A DNA stretch of 64,000 bases from assembly GCA_902787555.1 (NCBI GenBank), contig CADAGO010000004.1, positions 1-64,000 of the forward strand, in the 5' to 3' direction. A program made the position numbers and the translations under genes. The notes below the pieces were generated by a model. The model saw only the letters and a program-made list of their open reading frames with translations, made no database searches and was not told where the DNA came from. Each line of letters opens with the position of its first letter. Positions within the stretch are counted from its first letter, which is position 1. This stretch comes from an uncultured Bacteroidales bacterium. Lineage in GTDB: Bacteria; Bacteroidota; Bacteroidia; Bacteroidales; Bacteroidaceae. Below are positions 51,882-61,091 of the stretch, one piece after another.

Positions 51882-51889
51882 CAAAGGTA
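51882..51889 (-). promoter_or_regulatory. Promoter -7 box (TACCTTTG) of the GH2 gene
   Basis: CAAAGGTA on the plus strand, about 300 bp upstream of the GH2 start. No closer box is seen. Confidence 0.55.
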
Positions 51890-51992
51890 CGAAAAATAGT
51901 TAAGAGTTTAGGGGTCGGAGCAGAGAAAAATACATTATTCTTTCATTTTTGTTCCGTTTTTGCCGTTTTTTCCTGCTTTTTAACAGGTAGCA

Positions 51993-52029
51993 TCATAAAA
52001 AAACTGCTCCCAATCGCATGGAAGCAGTT
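51993..52029 (-). terminator. Terminator of the VNTR protein gene
   Basis: Arms 52002-52012 and 52019-52029 (AACTGCT/AGCAGTT core, one mismatch) are followed on the minus strand by TTTTTTTATG. It lies about 84 nt after the stop codon. Confidence 0.8.
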
Positions 52030-52112
52030 CCTTTTAGTATTAACCTTACTAACTTCTAAACAATAACCGTATAATAAATAATAATATATAAATACTTTGC
52101 TGTTGTTTCTGC

Positions 52113-53249
52113 CTATCGGCGTCCTGCTGACACTCTTGATGCGCTACCGCCTGAGGTGCGACTTGCTGCCGAACCAGCTGAGCGGGTAGGAACAGAGACG
52201 CTTGTGCGTGTGGTTGGTGCAGAGACGCTTGAACGCGTGGTAGGAGCTGTAACGCTTGAACGCGTGGTAGGCATTGTGACACTTGTACGTGTTGTAGGAG
52301 CCGTAACACTTGTGCGTGTTGTAGGAGCTGTAACACTTGTGCGTGTGTTAGGAACCGTAACGCTTGTACGTGTGTTAGGAACCGTAACGCTTGTACGTGT
52401 GTTGGGAACCGTAACGCTTGTACGTGTGTTAGGAACCGTAACGCTTGTACGTGTGTTAGGAGCAGTGACTACACCTGTACGTGTGTCAGGAGTGGTAGGC
52501 GTAGTAACGCGACCTGTATTGCCTGGGAAGCTCGTAACTGTAGAGCTGTTAGAACGATTTACAGTATTAGGAGTACCCACGCTGCCTCGGTTCTGCCCTG
52601 GAGTTTCGAAGTGATAAGGACGATCGTCGCTTGGGTTGTTGCCTGGACGAATGACCTCACCTCTCATGTCACCCATGCGGTTGTCGCCCATACGGCCGTT
52701 TACCGGACCATTGTAATCTGGATGAACAGGAGCACCTGGACCTGGAATACCTGGACGCATACCCGGTACATCTATCCTACGCATTCCACTGAACACGGTA
52801 CCACCACGGTAGTCATTGAATCTGCGAGGAGGTGCATAGAAGAAATGATCCATGCGACGGTCGTGCAGATAGATGCTGAAGCTCCAGCGATGGTTGTTGA
52901 ATGCGATTGGACGATAGAAGTAATCGTATGTCATCAGAAGTGCCCACTGGCGCTCTGTGAGAAGGCGGCGGAGTGCATAGTCGCGTGCATACACGATTTC
53001 CATATAGTCATCATAACGATAACCAAGGGCAACTGCGTCGAGATAATCGTTTACGCCACAGATGTAGTCGTAGTTGATATAATACAAGTCGTCAATGAGA
53101 GCTGCACTGAGTCCTAATGTATATGCCATGCGGTCGGTAAGGAAACGTGCATTGTTGCGCATTGCGTAAACGCTCATTGGCTGTGCGCTTGCTGCTAATG
53201 AAGTCAACATGATCATCATTGCTGCGATGGTTGTCTTTAGAGTCTTCAT
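52113..53249 (-). CDS. Secreted protein with Thr-rich 9-residue tandem repeats
   Basis: The 378-residue protein has a signal peptide (TSLAASAQP). Residues about 25-140 are a Tyr/Arg-rich globular region (LIDDLYYINYDYICGVNDYLDA, RRLLTERQWALLMTYDYFYRP) that I do not recognise. A Gly/Pro/Asn-rich linker follows (about 145-230). Residues about 260-360 are eleven or so copies of a nonapeptide of the type TRTSVTVPN. The end is Ser/Gly/Arg-rich. Such Thr/Ser-rich stalks can be O-glycosylated in Bacteroidetes; that is inference. It is monocistronic. Confidence 0.75.
   Translation of the reverse strand: MKTLKTTIAAMMIMLTSLAASAQPMSVYAMRNNARFLTDRMAYTLGLSAALIDDLYYINYDYICGVNDYLDAVALGYRYDDYMEIVYARDYALRRLLTERQWALLMTYDYFYRPIAFNNHRWSFSIYLHDRRMDHFFYAPPRRFNDYRGGTVFSGMRRIDVPGMRPGIPGPGAPVHPDYNGPVNGRMGDNRMGDMRGEVIRPGNNPSDDRPYHFETPGQNRGSVGTPNTVNRSNSSTVTSFPGNTGRVTTPTTPDTRTGVVTAPNTRTSVTVPNTRTSVTVPNTRTSVTVPNTRTSVTVPNTRTSVTAPTTRTSVTAPTTRTSVTMPTTRSSVTAPTTRSSVSAPTTRTSVSVPTRSAGSAASRTSGGSASRVSAGRR
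52180..52490. repeat. 27-bp VNTR inside the secreted repeat-protein gene
   Basis: GTAACGCTTGTACG recurs at 52357, 52384, 52411 and 52438, exactly 27 bp apart, with more diverged units on both sides. Units are in frame (9 residues). Confidence 0.9.
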
Positions 53250-53333
53250 AATCGTTTCTCCTTTCTTTATTCTTTAATGGTTTGAGGTCGCCGGTCTTGT
53301 GACCTTTGTACCTGTTTTATTCTTTTGACGCTG

Positions 53334-53341
53334 CAAAGTTA
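53334..53341 (-). promoter_or_regulatory. Promoter -7 box (TAACTTTG) of the VNTR protein gene
   Basis: CAAAGTTA on the plus strand gives a leader of about 78 nt before the start at 53249. Confidence 0.65.
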
Positions 53342-53402
53342 AGATAGTTTTCTTAGGTGACAAAATAAAAGTTCCTAAAGAAAGGGGGAAAATCCCTATT
53401 GG

Positions 53403-54005
53403 CTAAAAGTCAAGGGACAGTTGACCGTCGCCCAGCTGGTTGAAGGTCAATCGGTGATAGGGGGAGAGGCCGTGTTCGGCAATACCCCGGCGGTGTTCTT
53501 TGGTGGGGTAGCCGGCATTGTGGTCCCATCCGTAGTATGGATATTCTTTGTGCAGTTCGCGCATATAGTCATCGCGATAGGTTTTGGCAAGAATGGACGC
53601 CGCTGCGATGGACAGGTATTTCCCATCGCCTTTTACAATGGTGGTGTAGGGTAGGTCGTGGTAGGGATAGAAGCGATTGCCGTCGATGATAAGTGCCTCG
53701 GGACGGACGGAAAGTCGGTCGATGGCTCGATGCATCGCTGTGATGCTGGCACGCAGGATGTTCATCTTGTCGATTTCCTGAGCAGTAACCACACCTACAG
53801 CCCACGCGATGGCATCGTGCTCGATGGTCTCACGCAACATATAGCGCTGATGGGCGGTAAGTTGTTTCGAATCGTTCAACTGGTCGTTATGGTAATCCTT
53901 GGGAAGGATGACTGCTGCTGCATAGACACTGCCTGCCAGACAGCCACGACCAGCCTCGTCGCAGCCTGCCTCAATCTTATCTATATAATAATAAGGTGAT
54001 AGCAT
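53403..54005 (-). CDS. rnhB: Ribonuclease HII
   Basis: The 200-residue enzyme removes RNA (including single ribonucleotides) from RNA-DNA hybrids. Catalytic acids are in [21 protein letters not shown] (Asp-Glu) and in [17 protein letters not shown] and [22 protein letters not shown] are the other signatures. It is the last gene of the acpP-fabF-rnc operon, immediately after the DUF3108 gene. Confidence 0.96.
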   Translation of the reverse strand: MLSPYYYIDKIEAGCDEAGRGCLAGSVYAAAVILPKDYHNDQLNDSKQLTAHQRYMLRETIEHDAIAWAVGVVTAQEIDKMNILRASITAMHRAIDRLSVRPEALIIDGNRFYPYHDLPYTTIVKGDGKYLSIAAASILAKTYRDDYMRELHKEYPYYGWDHNAGYPTKEHRRGIAEHGLSPYHRLTFNQLGDGQLSLDF

Positions 54006-54824
54006 TTATTTCTTCTTCTTGACAATCGCATCCATAGGGTTGCGGATGCCGGTTCCGTTGAGGAAGAACGCTTTGGCAGAACCGAACTTCAGGTAGAAGT
54101 CGATACGGACGGGCAGATGGTTCTTGTCGTCGGTGATATAGAAGCGGAGCAGTTCCTTCTCTTTCTTCTTCTCTTTGTCGTCGAGCAGGGAGAAGACAAG
54201 ACAACGGTAGGTGTTCTTGTCGTTGGCCTTGAAATTGTCCTTGCCTTTGTAAATCAGCACCTGATTGCTGAGACGCTTACCCGTTACCATCTTGAAGTTG
54301 ATACGCTGACCGGCCTTCATGTTGCTGTAGTCCTTCGAGCGTGACAACAGCAGGATGTTGAGCATGTCGTTTACACAGTCGTCGCTCGATGACTGGGTAT
54401 CCGACCACTCGCCTTCATGGTTGCGGAAACGTTGTTTCATCAGAGTCTTGCCACCTTCATAGGTGTACCACACCTCATCCACCGTATAGCGTTTGCCTTC
54501 GAGTGCACCTTTGCGGAAGTAGAGAGGCTCGAGGTCGGGGGTGGTATAGCTGATGAGGGTGTCGCGCATAGGGAAAATCGATTCGCACTTCTTGTTGCTC
54601 TTGAAGAGGATATCGGTACGCAGGGCTTCCTTTCCCTGATAGTTGGTTGACTTGACACCAAAATGGGTAGAACCCACCTTCACCCAAATAAACTTCCAGT
54701 TGAAGTAGAGGTCGTAGTTTAATGATTCCCCAGGACTGAATGCAGTATTGGGATACTTGCATTGTGCCATAAGGGTATTCGCCTGTAGTAAGAAAGCGAA
54801 TGTAAAAAGGATTAAATTCTTCAT
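54006..54824 (-). CDS. DUF3108 secreted protein
   Basis: About 272 residues with a signal peptide (LLQANTLMAQ). SPGESLNYDLYFNWKFIWVKVGSTHFGV is the characteristic start of DUF3108 proteins, which have an extended beta-sheet fold and sit in the periplasm or outer membrane. The frame can be extended to 54980, but that part lies inside the upstream gene; Met 54824 directly follows that gene's stop. The function is not known. Confidence 0.8.
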   Translation of the reverse strand: MKNLILFTFAFLLQANTLMAQCKYPNTAFSPGESLNYDLYFNWKFIWVKVGSTHFGVKSTNYQGKEALRTDILFKSNKKCESIFPMRDTLISYTTPDLEPLYFRKGALEGKRYTVDEVWYTYEGGKTLMKQRFRNHEGEWSDTQSSSDDCVNDMLNILLLSRSKDYSNMKAGQRINFKMVTGKRLSNQVLIYKGKDNFKANDKNTYRCLVFSLLDDKEKKKEKELLRFYITDDKNHLPVRIDFYLKFGSAKAFFLNGTGIRNPMDAIVKKKK

Positions 54825-54825
54825 G

Positions 54826-56904
54826 CTATTTCTTTTTCTTTTTATTCTTTTCTCGTTCTGCATTGCGGTTTTTGGGCTGCTTCTCCTTGTCGGGTTTCTG
54901 CTTCGTGATGGCAGTAGGCTTCTGACGATAGAGCGGAGTGGCAAGCGGACGCCAATCCTGACTGGTGTCCCACATGGCACGCAACTCTAACGGACGAGGA
55001 TAGTAATATACCTCTTCGGGCAATAGCTGCTCATCGTAGTTTCCTGTGTCCCAAATGCCGTTCTGGTTGCGGTCGACAAACATCCGCAGATAGTATGTGC
55101 TTGGGTTGACATAATAGAAGTCGGCCTTGCCTGACCTTGCTCTCACACTTTTCACCACCTTATCGGCATTGTTCAGCAATTGAACTACCGCACAGGTATC
55201 AACATTGAGCAGGTTGATAAACAGGGCACTATAGGCATCCAGACTCTTCACTTTGATGGCTTTTTTCATACTCTCGTTACGTTTGCCATAGATGCTGACG
55301 AAAGTACCGGTATCCACCTCCACCACATACTCATGGCTTGGAGTCCATTCGGCATACAGGCGATAGGTGTTGTGGGGGAAAGACAGTTTCTGGAATATGA
55401 AATCGCATTCCTCCAATAATGTATCAACCTTCTCGTAGAAATGGATGCCCTCCATGTAAATAGTGTCGATAGGTTCCTGGAACGTGAAGTCGAGGTTCTT
55501 GTCGGGATCGAGTGCGGCACTTGAGGACCTAAAGTCTAAAAACTCCTCAGGCATTGGCGGAATCTCTATGTCGTCGTCATCGTTTTTTGACTTCTTGGAC
55601 TTTTTCTTGCCGTCTTCATCCTCTGCATCTGCCTGCTTACCTTCCATCTTTGCCCGTTTCTGCTCCTTCTTCAGTTCTGCCTTGTATTCCTTCACCCAAT
55701 TGTCGTAGGCTTCCGCCAGTTGCTTGTCGGTTTTGGCTTTCGATATTTTCGATACGAGCAACATGGTGTCGCATTGCTCTACCAATTGACCTAATGTGTC
55801 AGTCCCCAGATAGGTGAGCGACAGCTCTAATGTATCGAGATTGTAGATGAGCGAATCGCGAATCCAATACTTGATGGTGTCGTTAGTCACGTTGTTCTCC
55901 ACTACAAACGCACCGTCGGCATTGAAGTTCAGCCCGCGGATGACGGGTAACGAATCCGAACGGTTGGTAAAGTAGAAGGTGAACTCACGCAGGTTGGGAC
56001 GTTCGGACTTCAACAGATAGCGATCGGTGAGTTTCTCATTGAAGGCACGCAACACAATGTCATCGGGGTAGAAGTGGGTATATCCACGCATAATGATGGA
56101 ATCGTAGTGGATGCTGTCGTGCCATACGGTGTCAGGACGCAGGTCGGGTTTGCTGGTAGGAGTGAATACCTGATTGTTGAAGCCCAGCATCTCCGACTTC
56201 TGAGTAAACGAATAGGTCTGGTCTTGATCCATCAATGCAAACGCCTGATAGCGACAGTGTTTCAGTCCTTTGACAATGAAATGCCCTCTACTGTCGGTTC
56301 GCGATATGCGGTCGAACGATTTGGTTTTGAACACAGAATCGGGTAGCTGTTCCATTAGTGAATCTTCCAAGGCGTATAAGCCTACGAAGATACCCTTGAT
56401 AGGTTCTAGGTTCTGTGCATCGAGTACATATCCCGATACCTGCATGGTATCGATTTCGTTGCCGGTAGAGAACATAAAAGCATAATCGCCCATTGGATTG
56501 CCTTCGTTATTATCTTCGATAGCGTCAGCAAAATCAATGGTATAGGTAATGTCGGGACGAAGGGTGTCCATCAGTTCGATGGTGATACGCTTGCCCGAAG
56601 CACTGATTTCGGGTTGCTCTACCTGTGGAGGAGAAACAATCACCTTTTCAGCGGCATTCTCCACCTTGATGTTCTCATCGAACTCTAAGACTATCTTATT
56701 GGTCTTGACACCAAAGGCACCGAACTCGGGTGATGTATGTACAATCTTCGGAGGTGTCTCGTCGAAAGGACCTCCATCGGGCGTTCCTATATTGGCACAA
56801 GAGTACAAAAGGATACAGAGGCAGAAACAGACCCACCCCCAACCCCTCCCTCTATGGAGGGGAGTTGTATGATATGCTGTTGATATGTCTCTTCTAACTC
56901 CCAT
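54826..56904 (-). CDS. Large lipoprotein with N-terminal Ig-like (Big_5) domain
   Basis: The 692-residue protein has a lipobox (LLYSC, about Cys35), a TPDGGPFDETPPKIVHTSPEFGAFGV start and an Ig-like domain (about 45-150) ending FADAIEDNNEGNPMGDYAFMFSTG, typical of Bacteroidetes Big_5 lipoproteins. A transthyretin-like VSGYVLDAQNLEPIKGIFVGLY domain follows, then a long beta-rich part with a Lys/Asp/Glu-rich insert (about 425-460). The n-region of its signal (TTPLHRGRGWGW) is encoded by a palindromic repeat. It is the fifth gene of the acpP operon. Its role is unknown. Confidence 0.8.
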   Translation of the reverse strand: MGVRRDISTAYHTTPLHRGRGWGWVCFCLCILLYSCANIGTPDGGPFDETPPKIVHTSPEFGAFGVKTNKIVLEFDENIKVENAAEKVIVSPPQVEQPEISASGKRITIELMDTLRPDITYTIDFADAIEDNNEGNPMGDYAFMFSTGNEIDTMQVSGYVLDAQNLEPIKGIFVGLYALEDSLMEQLPDSVFKTKSFDRISRTDSRGHFIVKGLKHCRYQAFALMDQDQTYSFTQKSEMLGFNNQVFTPTSKPDLRPDTVWHDSIHYDSIIMRGYTHFYPDDIVLRAFNEKLTDRYLLKSERPNLREFTFYFTNRSDSLPVIRGLNFNADGAFVVENNVTNDTIKYWIRDSLIYNLDTLELSLTYLGTDTLGQLVEQCDTMLLVSKISKAKTDKQLAEAYDNWVKEYKAELKKEQKRAKMEGKQADAEDEDGKKKSKKSKNDDDDIEIPPMPEEFLDFRSSSAALDPDKNLDFTFQEPIDTIYMEGIHFYEKVDTLLEECDFIFQKLSFPHNTYRLYAEWTPSHEYVVEVDTGTFVSIYGKRNESMKKAIKVKSLDAYSALFINLLNVDTCAVVQLLNNADKVVKSVRARSGKADFYYVNPSTYYLRMFVDRNQNGIWDTGNYDEQLLPEEVYYYPRPLELRAMWDTSQDWRPLATPLYRQKPTAITKQKPDKEKQPKNRNAEREKNKKKKK
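56843..56862. repeat. C/T-rich palindromic element in the signal-peptide region of the Ig-like lipoprotein gene
   Basis: CCCCTCC and GGAGGGG arms (56843-56849, 56856-56862) form a palindrome of the same family as 33636, 35599, 37012 and 63648. It lies in frame. Confidence 0.7.
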
Positions 56905-56917
56905 TATAACTCCTTCT

Positions 56918-58429
56918 TTATTTATTCATCGCAATCAGCTCCTCGATATACTCACGGCTGTTACTGAGTCGTGGAATCTTATGTTGACCACCCAGTTTCC
57001 CTTTGCTTTTCAGCCATTCGTCGAACAAGCCTGGTTGGGCTTCAATCAGTTCCAACGGCTGCAAGGTGATATCCTTATAGCGCTTAGCTTCATAGTCGGA
57101 GTTGATAGCTTGGAGCGAACGGTCGAGAATGGTGGCAAATTCATTGATATCTTTAGGGCTTTTAGCAAATTCCACCAACCATTGGTGGCGACATTTGGCT
57201 TCGGCATCCATAAAGATAGGTGCAGCAGTATAGTCTTTAACCTGTGCGCCTGTGGCAATGCATGCCTGTTCCAATCCTTTCTCGGCATTATCGACAATAA
57301 GTTCTTCGCCAAAGGCATTGATGAAATGCTTGGTACGTCCTGTGATGATAAACTTATAGGGATCGGTCTGGGTGAACTTTACCGTATCGCCGATGAGGTA
57401 GCGCCACAAGCCGCATGAGGTGCTGATGACCATAGCGTAGTTGACACCTGGCTGTACCTTCCAAAGTGGCAGGACGGTAGGTTTTTCTTGTCCGTACTCG
57501 CTCATCGGGATAAACTCATAGAATACCCCGTAGTCAATCATCAATTGCATCGCAGGATCGTTAAGGTCGGTTTGGATGCCAAAGAACCCTTCGCTGGCAT
57601 TATAGGTTTCCATATAATGCATTCCTGCCAAGGTGATGATGTTCTTGTATTGTTCACGATAGGGGGTGAATGCCACACCTCCGTGGAAGAACACCTCTAG
57701 GTTTGGCCATATCTCATCGAGGCGGTCCTTGCCCGTGATTTCCATCATTCGTTTCAGCACAGAGAGCATCCACGAAGGCACACCGCTGATGTTGGTCACG
57801 TTCTTATCCTGGGCAAACCGTGCAATCTTATCGCGTTTCTCCTCGAAATCACTTAAGAGCGCAATCTCTTTGGGTGGGATGCGAGTGAGGTTGACGAGCG
57901 ATGGCACATTCTCTATGAGGATAGCACTGAGGTCGCCCACAAGGCTGTTAGGCGTATTGAGATTGGGCGCATGACTGCCTCCGAGAATCAGACTCTTGCC
58001 AGAAAACAACTTGCTCTTGGGGTTGATTTTCAGATAGCTTGCTACACAGTCGGTACCACCTAAGTAATGCACATTCTTCAGGCCTTCCTTGCTCACAGGG
58101 ATGAACTTACTTTTGTCGTTTGTCGTACCTGATGATTTTGCATACCAGTTGACCTTTCCGCGCCACAGCACATTTTTCTCGCCTTGACGCATACGTTGGA
58201 TATAACCTTTCAGTTCTTCGTAGGTGTTGATACCTACACGAGCGGCAAAGTCCTCATAGGAATGAATGTCGGCATACCTATGCTCCTTGCCCCATTCGGT
58301 ATTACTGGCTGCAATAAGAAGGTAGCGCAGGACCTGCATCTGCAGTTCCTCCGCATGCCCTTTGTAGTTTTCTATTGCTTTTGCACGACGTGCAAAATAT
58401 AATCGATTAATGAAGGGAGTTACGTTCAT
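56918..58429 (-). CDS. GH3 (auxin-responsive promoter) family acyl-adenylate/amido synthetase
   Basis: The 503-residue protein belongs to the GH3 family of the ANL adenylating enzymes. KSSGTTNDKSKFIPVS is the ATP-loop motif; YNASEGFFGIQ and GLWRYLIGDTVKF and TGRTKHFINAFGEEL are the other conserved blocks. Plant members join amino acids to auxin or jasmonate; the bacterial substrate is unknown. Its start overlaps the rnc stop (ATGA). Confidence 0.9.
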   Translation of the reverse strand: MNVTPFINRLYFARRAKAIENYKGHAEELQMQVLRYLLIAASNTEWGKEHRYADIHSYEDFAARVGINTYEELKGYIQRMRQGEKNVLWRGKVNWYAKSSGTTNDKSKFIPVSKEGLKNVHYLGGTDCVASYLKINPKSKLFSGKSLILGGSHAPNLNTPNSLVGDLSAILIENVPSLVNLTRIPPKEIALLSDFEEKRDKIARFAQDKNVTNISGVPSWMLSVLKRMMEITGKDRLDEIWPNLEVFFHGGVAFTPYREQYKNIITLAGMHYMETYNASEGFFGIQTDLNDPAMQLMIDYGVFYEFIPMSEYGQEKPTVLPLWKVQPGVNYAMVISTSCGLWRYLIGDTVKFTQTDPYKFIITGRTKHFINAFGEELIVDNAEKGLEQACIATGAQVKDYTAAPIFMDAEAKCRHQWLVEFAKSPKDINEFATILDRSLQAINSDYEAKRYKDITLQPLELIEAQPGLFDEWLKSKGKLGGQHKIPRLSNSREYIEELIAMNK

Positions 58430-59730
58430 TCTTCTTCTTTCGGCTTTGTCGTCCGTCTTCGTCTTGTTGCTGGTCGCTTAGCTACTTCCTGCTCAGCGGG
58501 TTGAGGCTCTGCTGACTGTTGATTAGTCACCTCTTTCTTCTCTACTGGCTTTTTCTCTTTCGTTCTCTTTTCTGCCGGTACTTTTTCGGTAGGTTTCTTT
58601 TCCGCAGGCTTCTTCTCCGTTGTTTTCTTTTCTGCAGGCTTCTTTTCCGCAGTTTTTCTCTCAACAGTTTGTTTCTCAGTAGGCTTGTTTTCTATAGGTT
58701 TCTTCTCTGCAGGTTGCTGTTGCTTCACCTCTTGCCTGACCTCTTTCTTCTCTGCAGGCTGTGGTTGCTTCACCTCTTGCCTTACCTCTTTCTTCTCTAC
58801 AGGTTGCTGTTGCCTCACCTCTTGCCTTACCTCTTTCTTCTCTACAGGTTGCTGTTGCCTCACCTCTTGCCTTACCTCTTTCTTCTCTATGGGCTGTGGT
58901 TTTGGCTGCTGTGGTTTTGGTTGCTGAGGTTCAATCTTGCCATTGATACGCTGATTGCGTCGGTCCATGATGCTGTTTACGAAATTCACATCGCTTTGAA
59001 CCTTTTTGAATGCCTGATGTGAAGCATTTTGGTGGCTTTCCTTCTTGGAATAGCCCGTACCTTTTCCGCATGTTAAGCCTTCAATCACTACTTCGGCATA
59101 GAACTTAGGAGCATTACCTGCTTCCATCTTCTCATTGGTAATCACGAAGTCGAACTGGCACTGATAGCGCTGGCACCACTCGATGATTTTGCTCTTATAG
59201 TTCTCTTCCTTCTGCGACATCTTATCGATGTTGATATAATACTGCAAGATGCGTTCCTTGATGAAAGACATGCAGAAATCGTAGCCTCGGTCGAGATATA
59301 TTGCGCCAATAAATGCTTCGAAGGCATTGCCGTTCATATAGTTGTTGTGCGACGATGCGATGCGGTCGGAGTGGATAACCAGTTTATCCAGTCCAATCTT
59401 CACTGCCAGGTCATTGAGGGTCTCGCGTTTCACAATCTTACTGCGCAGGGTGGTGAGGAAGCCCTCTTGCTGATCCTTATAGCGCTCGTAGACTATATCG
59501 GCTACGACAGCTCCAAGAATGGCATCACCCAGAAACTCAAGACGCTCATTGTTGATGTGGCGCATCTGACGATTGGTGGACGTGGTTGAACGATGCATCA
59601 GAGCCACTCTATAGAGTGACAAATCATGAGGATAGAACCCCATGATGCTATACAATCGTAAGTAAGGCTCCTTATCCTTACGGAGCAAGAGCCTTACATG
59701 ATCAATTGCATTCTCAATCGAGAGATTCAC
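58426..59730 (-). CDS. rnc: Ribonuclease III with a long repetitive C-terminal tail
   Basis: The 434-residue protein starts with GTG, immediately after fabF; homologues also begin with the LLLRKDKEPYLRLYSIMGFYPHD stretch. The nuclease domain has NNERLEFLGDAILGAVVAD (signature, residues about 60-78) and EAFIGAIYLD; a double-stranded-RNA-binding domain follows (about 165-245, GTGYSKKESHQNASHQAF). Residues about 262-434 are a charged tail of QPVEKKEVRQEVR and AEKKPxEKK repeats, roughly 170 residues beyond the usual end. It processes rRNA and structured mRNA. Confidence 0.93.
   Translation of the reverse strand: MNLSIENAIDHVRLLLRKDKEPYLRLYSIMGFYPHDLSLYRVALMHRSTTSTNRQMRHINNERLEFLGDAILGAVVADIVYERYKDQQEGFLTTLRSKIVKRETLNDLAVKIGLDKLVIHSDRIASSHNNYMNGNAFEAFIGAIYLDRGYDFCMSFIKERILQYYINIDKMSQKEENYKSKIIEWCQRYQCQFDFVITNEKMEAGNAPKFYAEVVIEGLTCGKGTGYSKKESHQNASHQAFKKVQSDVNFVNSIMDRRNQRINGKIEPQQPKPQQPKPQPIEKKEVRQEVRQQQPVEKKEVRQEVRQQQPVEKKEVRQEVKQPQPAEKKEVRQEVKQQQPAEKKPIENKPTEKQTVERKTAEKKPAEKKTTEKKPAEKKPTEKVPAEKRTKEKKPVEKKEVTNQQSAEPQPAEQEVAKRPATRRRRTTKPKEEE
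58724..58890. repeat. 45-bp VNTR in the rnc tail
   Basis: CTTTCTTCTCT recurs at 58743, 58788, 58833 and 58878, exactly 45 bp apart, in frame (15 residues). A shorter, less regular repeat (AEKKP type) lies at 58530-58720. Confidence 0.9.
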
Positions 59731-59732
59731 AA

Positions 59733-60998
59733 TTAGTTATACTTTTTGAAAACAACACATGCATTGTGACCGCCAAAGCCGAAGGTGTTGCTGATACCAA
59801 CATTGACCGTACGCTCCTGCGCCTTGTTGAATGTGAAGTTCAGTTTGTAATCGATTTCTTCGTCATTGTCGCCGTCTTCATGGTTGATGGTTGGAGGCAC
59901 AATGTCGTTCTGTATAGCAAGGATGGTTGCCATTGCCTCAAGTCCACCTGCAGCACCTAGGAGGTGACCAGTCATTGACTTGGTGGAACTGATGTTGAGC
60001 TTATAGGCAGCCTCGCCAAACACTTCCTTGATGGCCTTTGCCTCAGAAATGTCACCTACATGAGTAGATGTTCCGTGAACATTGATGTAGTCGACATCTT
60101 CTGGCTTGAGGTTAGCATCTTTCAATGCACGTTCCATCACGAGCTTGGCTCCGTATCCTTCTGGGTGAGAAGCGGTGATGTGGTGTGCGTCGGCTGACAT
60201 ACCGGCACCGATCATCTCTGCGTAGATCTTTGCACCACGAGCCTTGGCATGTTCTAACTCTTCAAGTACCAAGATGGCTGAACCTTCGCCAGTTACGAAT
60301 CCGTCGCGGCTTGCACTGAATGGACGGCTGGCACCCTGAGGGTCATCGTTACGGGTAGAGAGGGCATGCAATGCATTGAAACCTCCGATGCCTGATGGGC
60401 AGATAGCTGCCTCGGCACCACCAGAGAGAATCATGTTGGCCTTACCCAAACGAAGAAGGTTGAATGCGTCGGCCAGTGCATTCGATGATGAGGCACAAGC
60501 AGATGCAGTCACATAGTTTGGCCCATGGAAGCCGTACTGGATTGATACCAGACCTGCTGCCATGTCGGCAATCATCTTTGGAATGAAGAATGGGTTGTAT
60601 TTAGGACCCTGAGTCGGACCATTGATGGCATAGTTGGATACCTCCTCCTCGAAAGAGTGAATACCGCCGATACCAACACCAAGAATAACACCTATTTCGT
60701 TTTTGTCCTCGTTCTCGAGGTCGATGCCTGCATCTTCTACGGCCTGCTTTGCTGCTGCAAGGGCATACATAGAGTAGCGGTCCATCTTACGAGCTTCCTT
60801 GCGATCGATGCCGTACTGCGCTGGGTCGAAGTTCTTGACTTCACAAGCGAACTGAGTTTTGAATGCAGAAGCATCAAACTGAGTAATAGGACCACATCCG
60901 CTGACACCTTTCTTCAGGTTTTCCCAAGTCTCGGCAGCTGTGTTTCCCAATGGAGATACAGCACCAATACCTGTTACGACAACTCTTTTTAATTCCAT
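59733..60998 (-). CDS. fabF: 3-oxoacyl-ACP synthase II (KAS II)
   Basis: The 421-residue condensing enzyme extends fatty acids. The Cys-His-His triad is in TASACASSSNAL, VHGTSTHVGD and STKSMTGHLLGAAGG. Met 60998 (ELKRVVVTGIGAVSPLG) is chosen; the longer frame adds 12 residues that overlap an RNA hairpin upstream. It is preceded by acpP and followed by rnc, a conserved order. Confidence 0.97.
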   Translation of the reverse strand: MELKRVVVTGIGAVSPLGNTAAETWENLKKGVSGCGPITQFDASAFKTQFACEVKNFDPAQYGIDRKEARKMDRYSMYALAAAKQAVEDAGIDLENEDKNEIGVILGVGIGGIHSFEEEVSNYAINGPTQGPKYNPFFIPKMIADMAAGLVSIQYGFHGPNYVTASACASSSNALADAFNLLRLGKANMILSGGAEAAICPSGIGGFNALHALSTRNDDPQGASRPFSASRDGFVTGEGSAILVLEELEHAKARGAKIYAEMIGAGMSADAHHITASHPEGYGAKLVMERALKDANLKPEDVDYINVHGTSTHVGDISEAKAIKEVFGEAAYKLNISSTKSMTGHLLGAAGGLEAMATILAIQNDIVPPTINHEDGDNDEEIDYKLNFTFNKAQERTVNVGISNTFGFGGHNACVVFKKYN

Positions 60999-61002
60999 AT
61001 CT

Positions 61003-61074
61003 TTAAAATTAAAAAACCATTTACTGGCCACCACACCTTATTATATATAAAGAATGGGAAGTCCGTAAATGGTT
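61003..61074 (-). terminator. Hairpin with T-run between acpP and fabF (attenuator-like)
   Basis: Arms AACCATTTAC (61015-61024) and GTAAATGGTT (61065-61074) are perfect complements with a 40-nt loop. On the minus strand the stem is followed by TTTTTTAATTTT and, a few bases later, the fabF ATG. It could end part of the acpP transcripts and lower fabF expression. Confidence 0.65.
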
Positions 61075-61091
61075 ATTGTTGCTAAATAAAA

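Noticed and set aside
52156..52614. Rightward 152-codon Val/Leu/Thr-rich repeat frame
   Set aside because: It is the antisense of the 27-bp VNTR in the secreted protein gene, which has a signal peptide, promoter and terminator.
58519..59022. Rightward 167-codon Leu/Phe-rich frame
   Set aside because: It is the antisense of the Lys/Glu repeat tail of rnc; the VNTR keeps several frames open.
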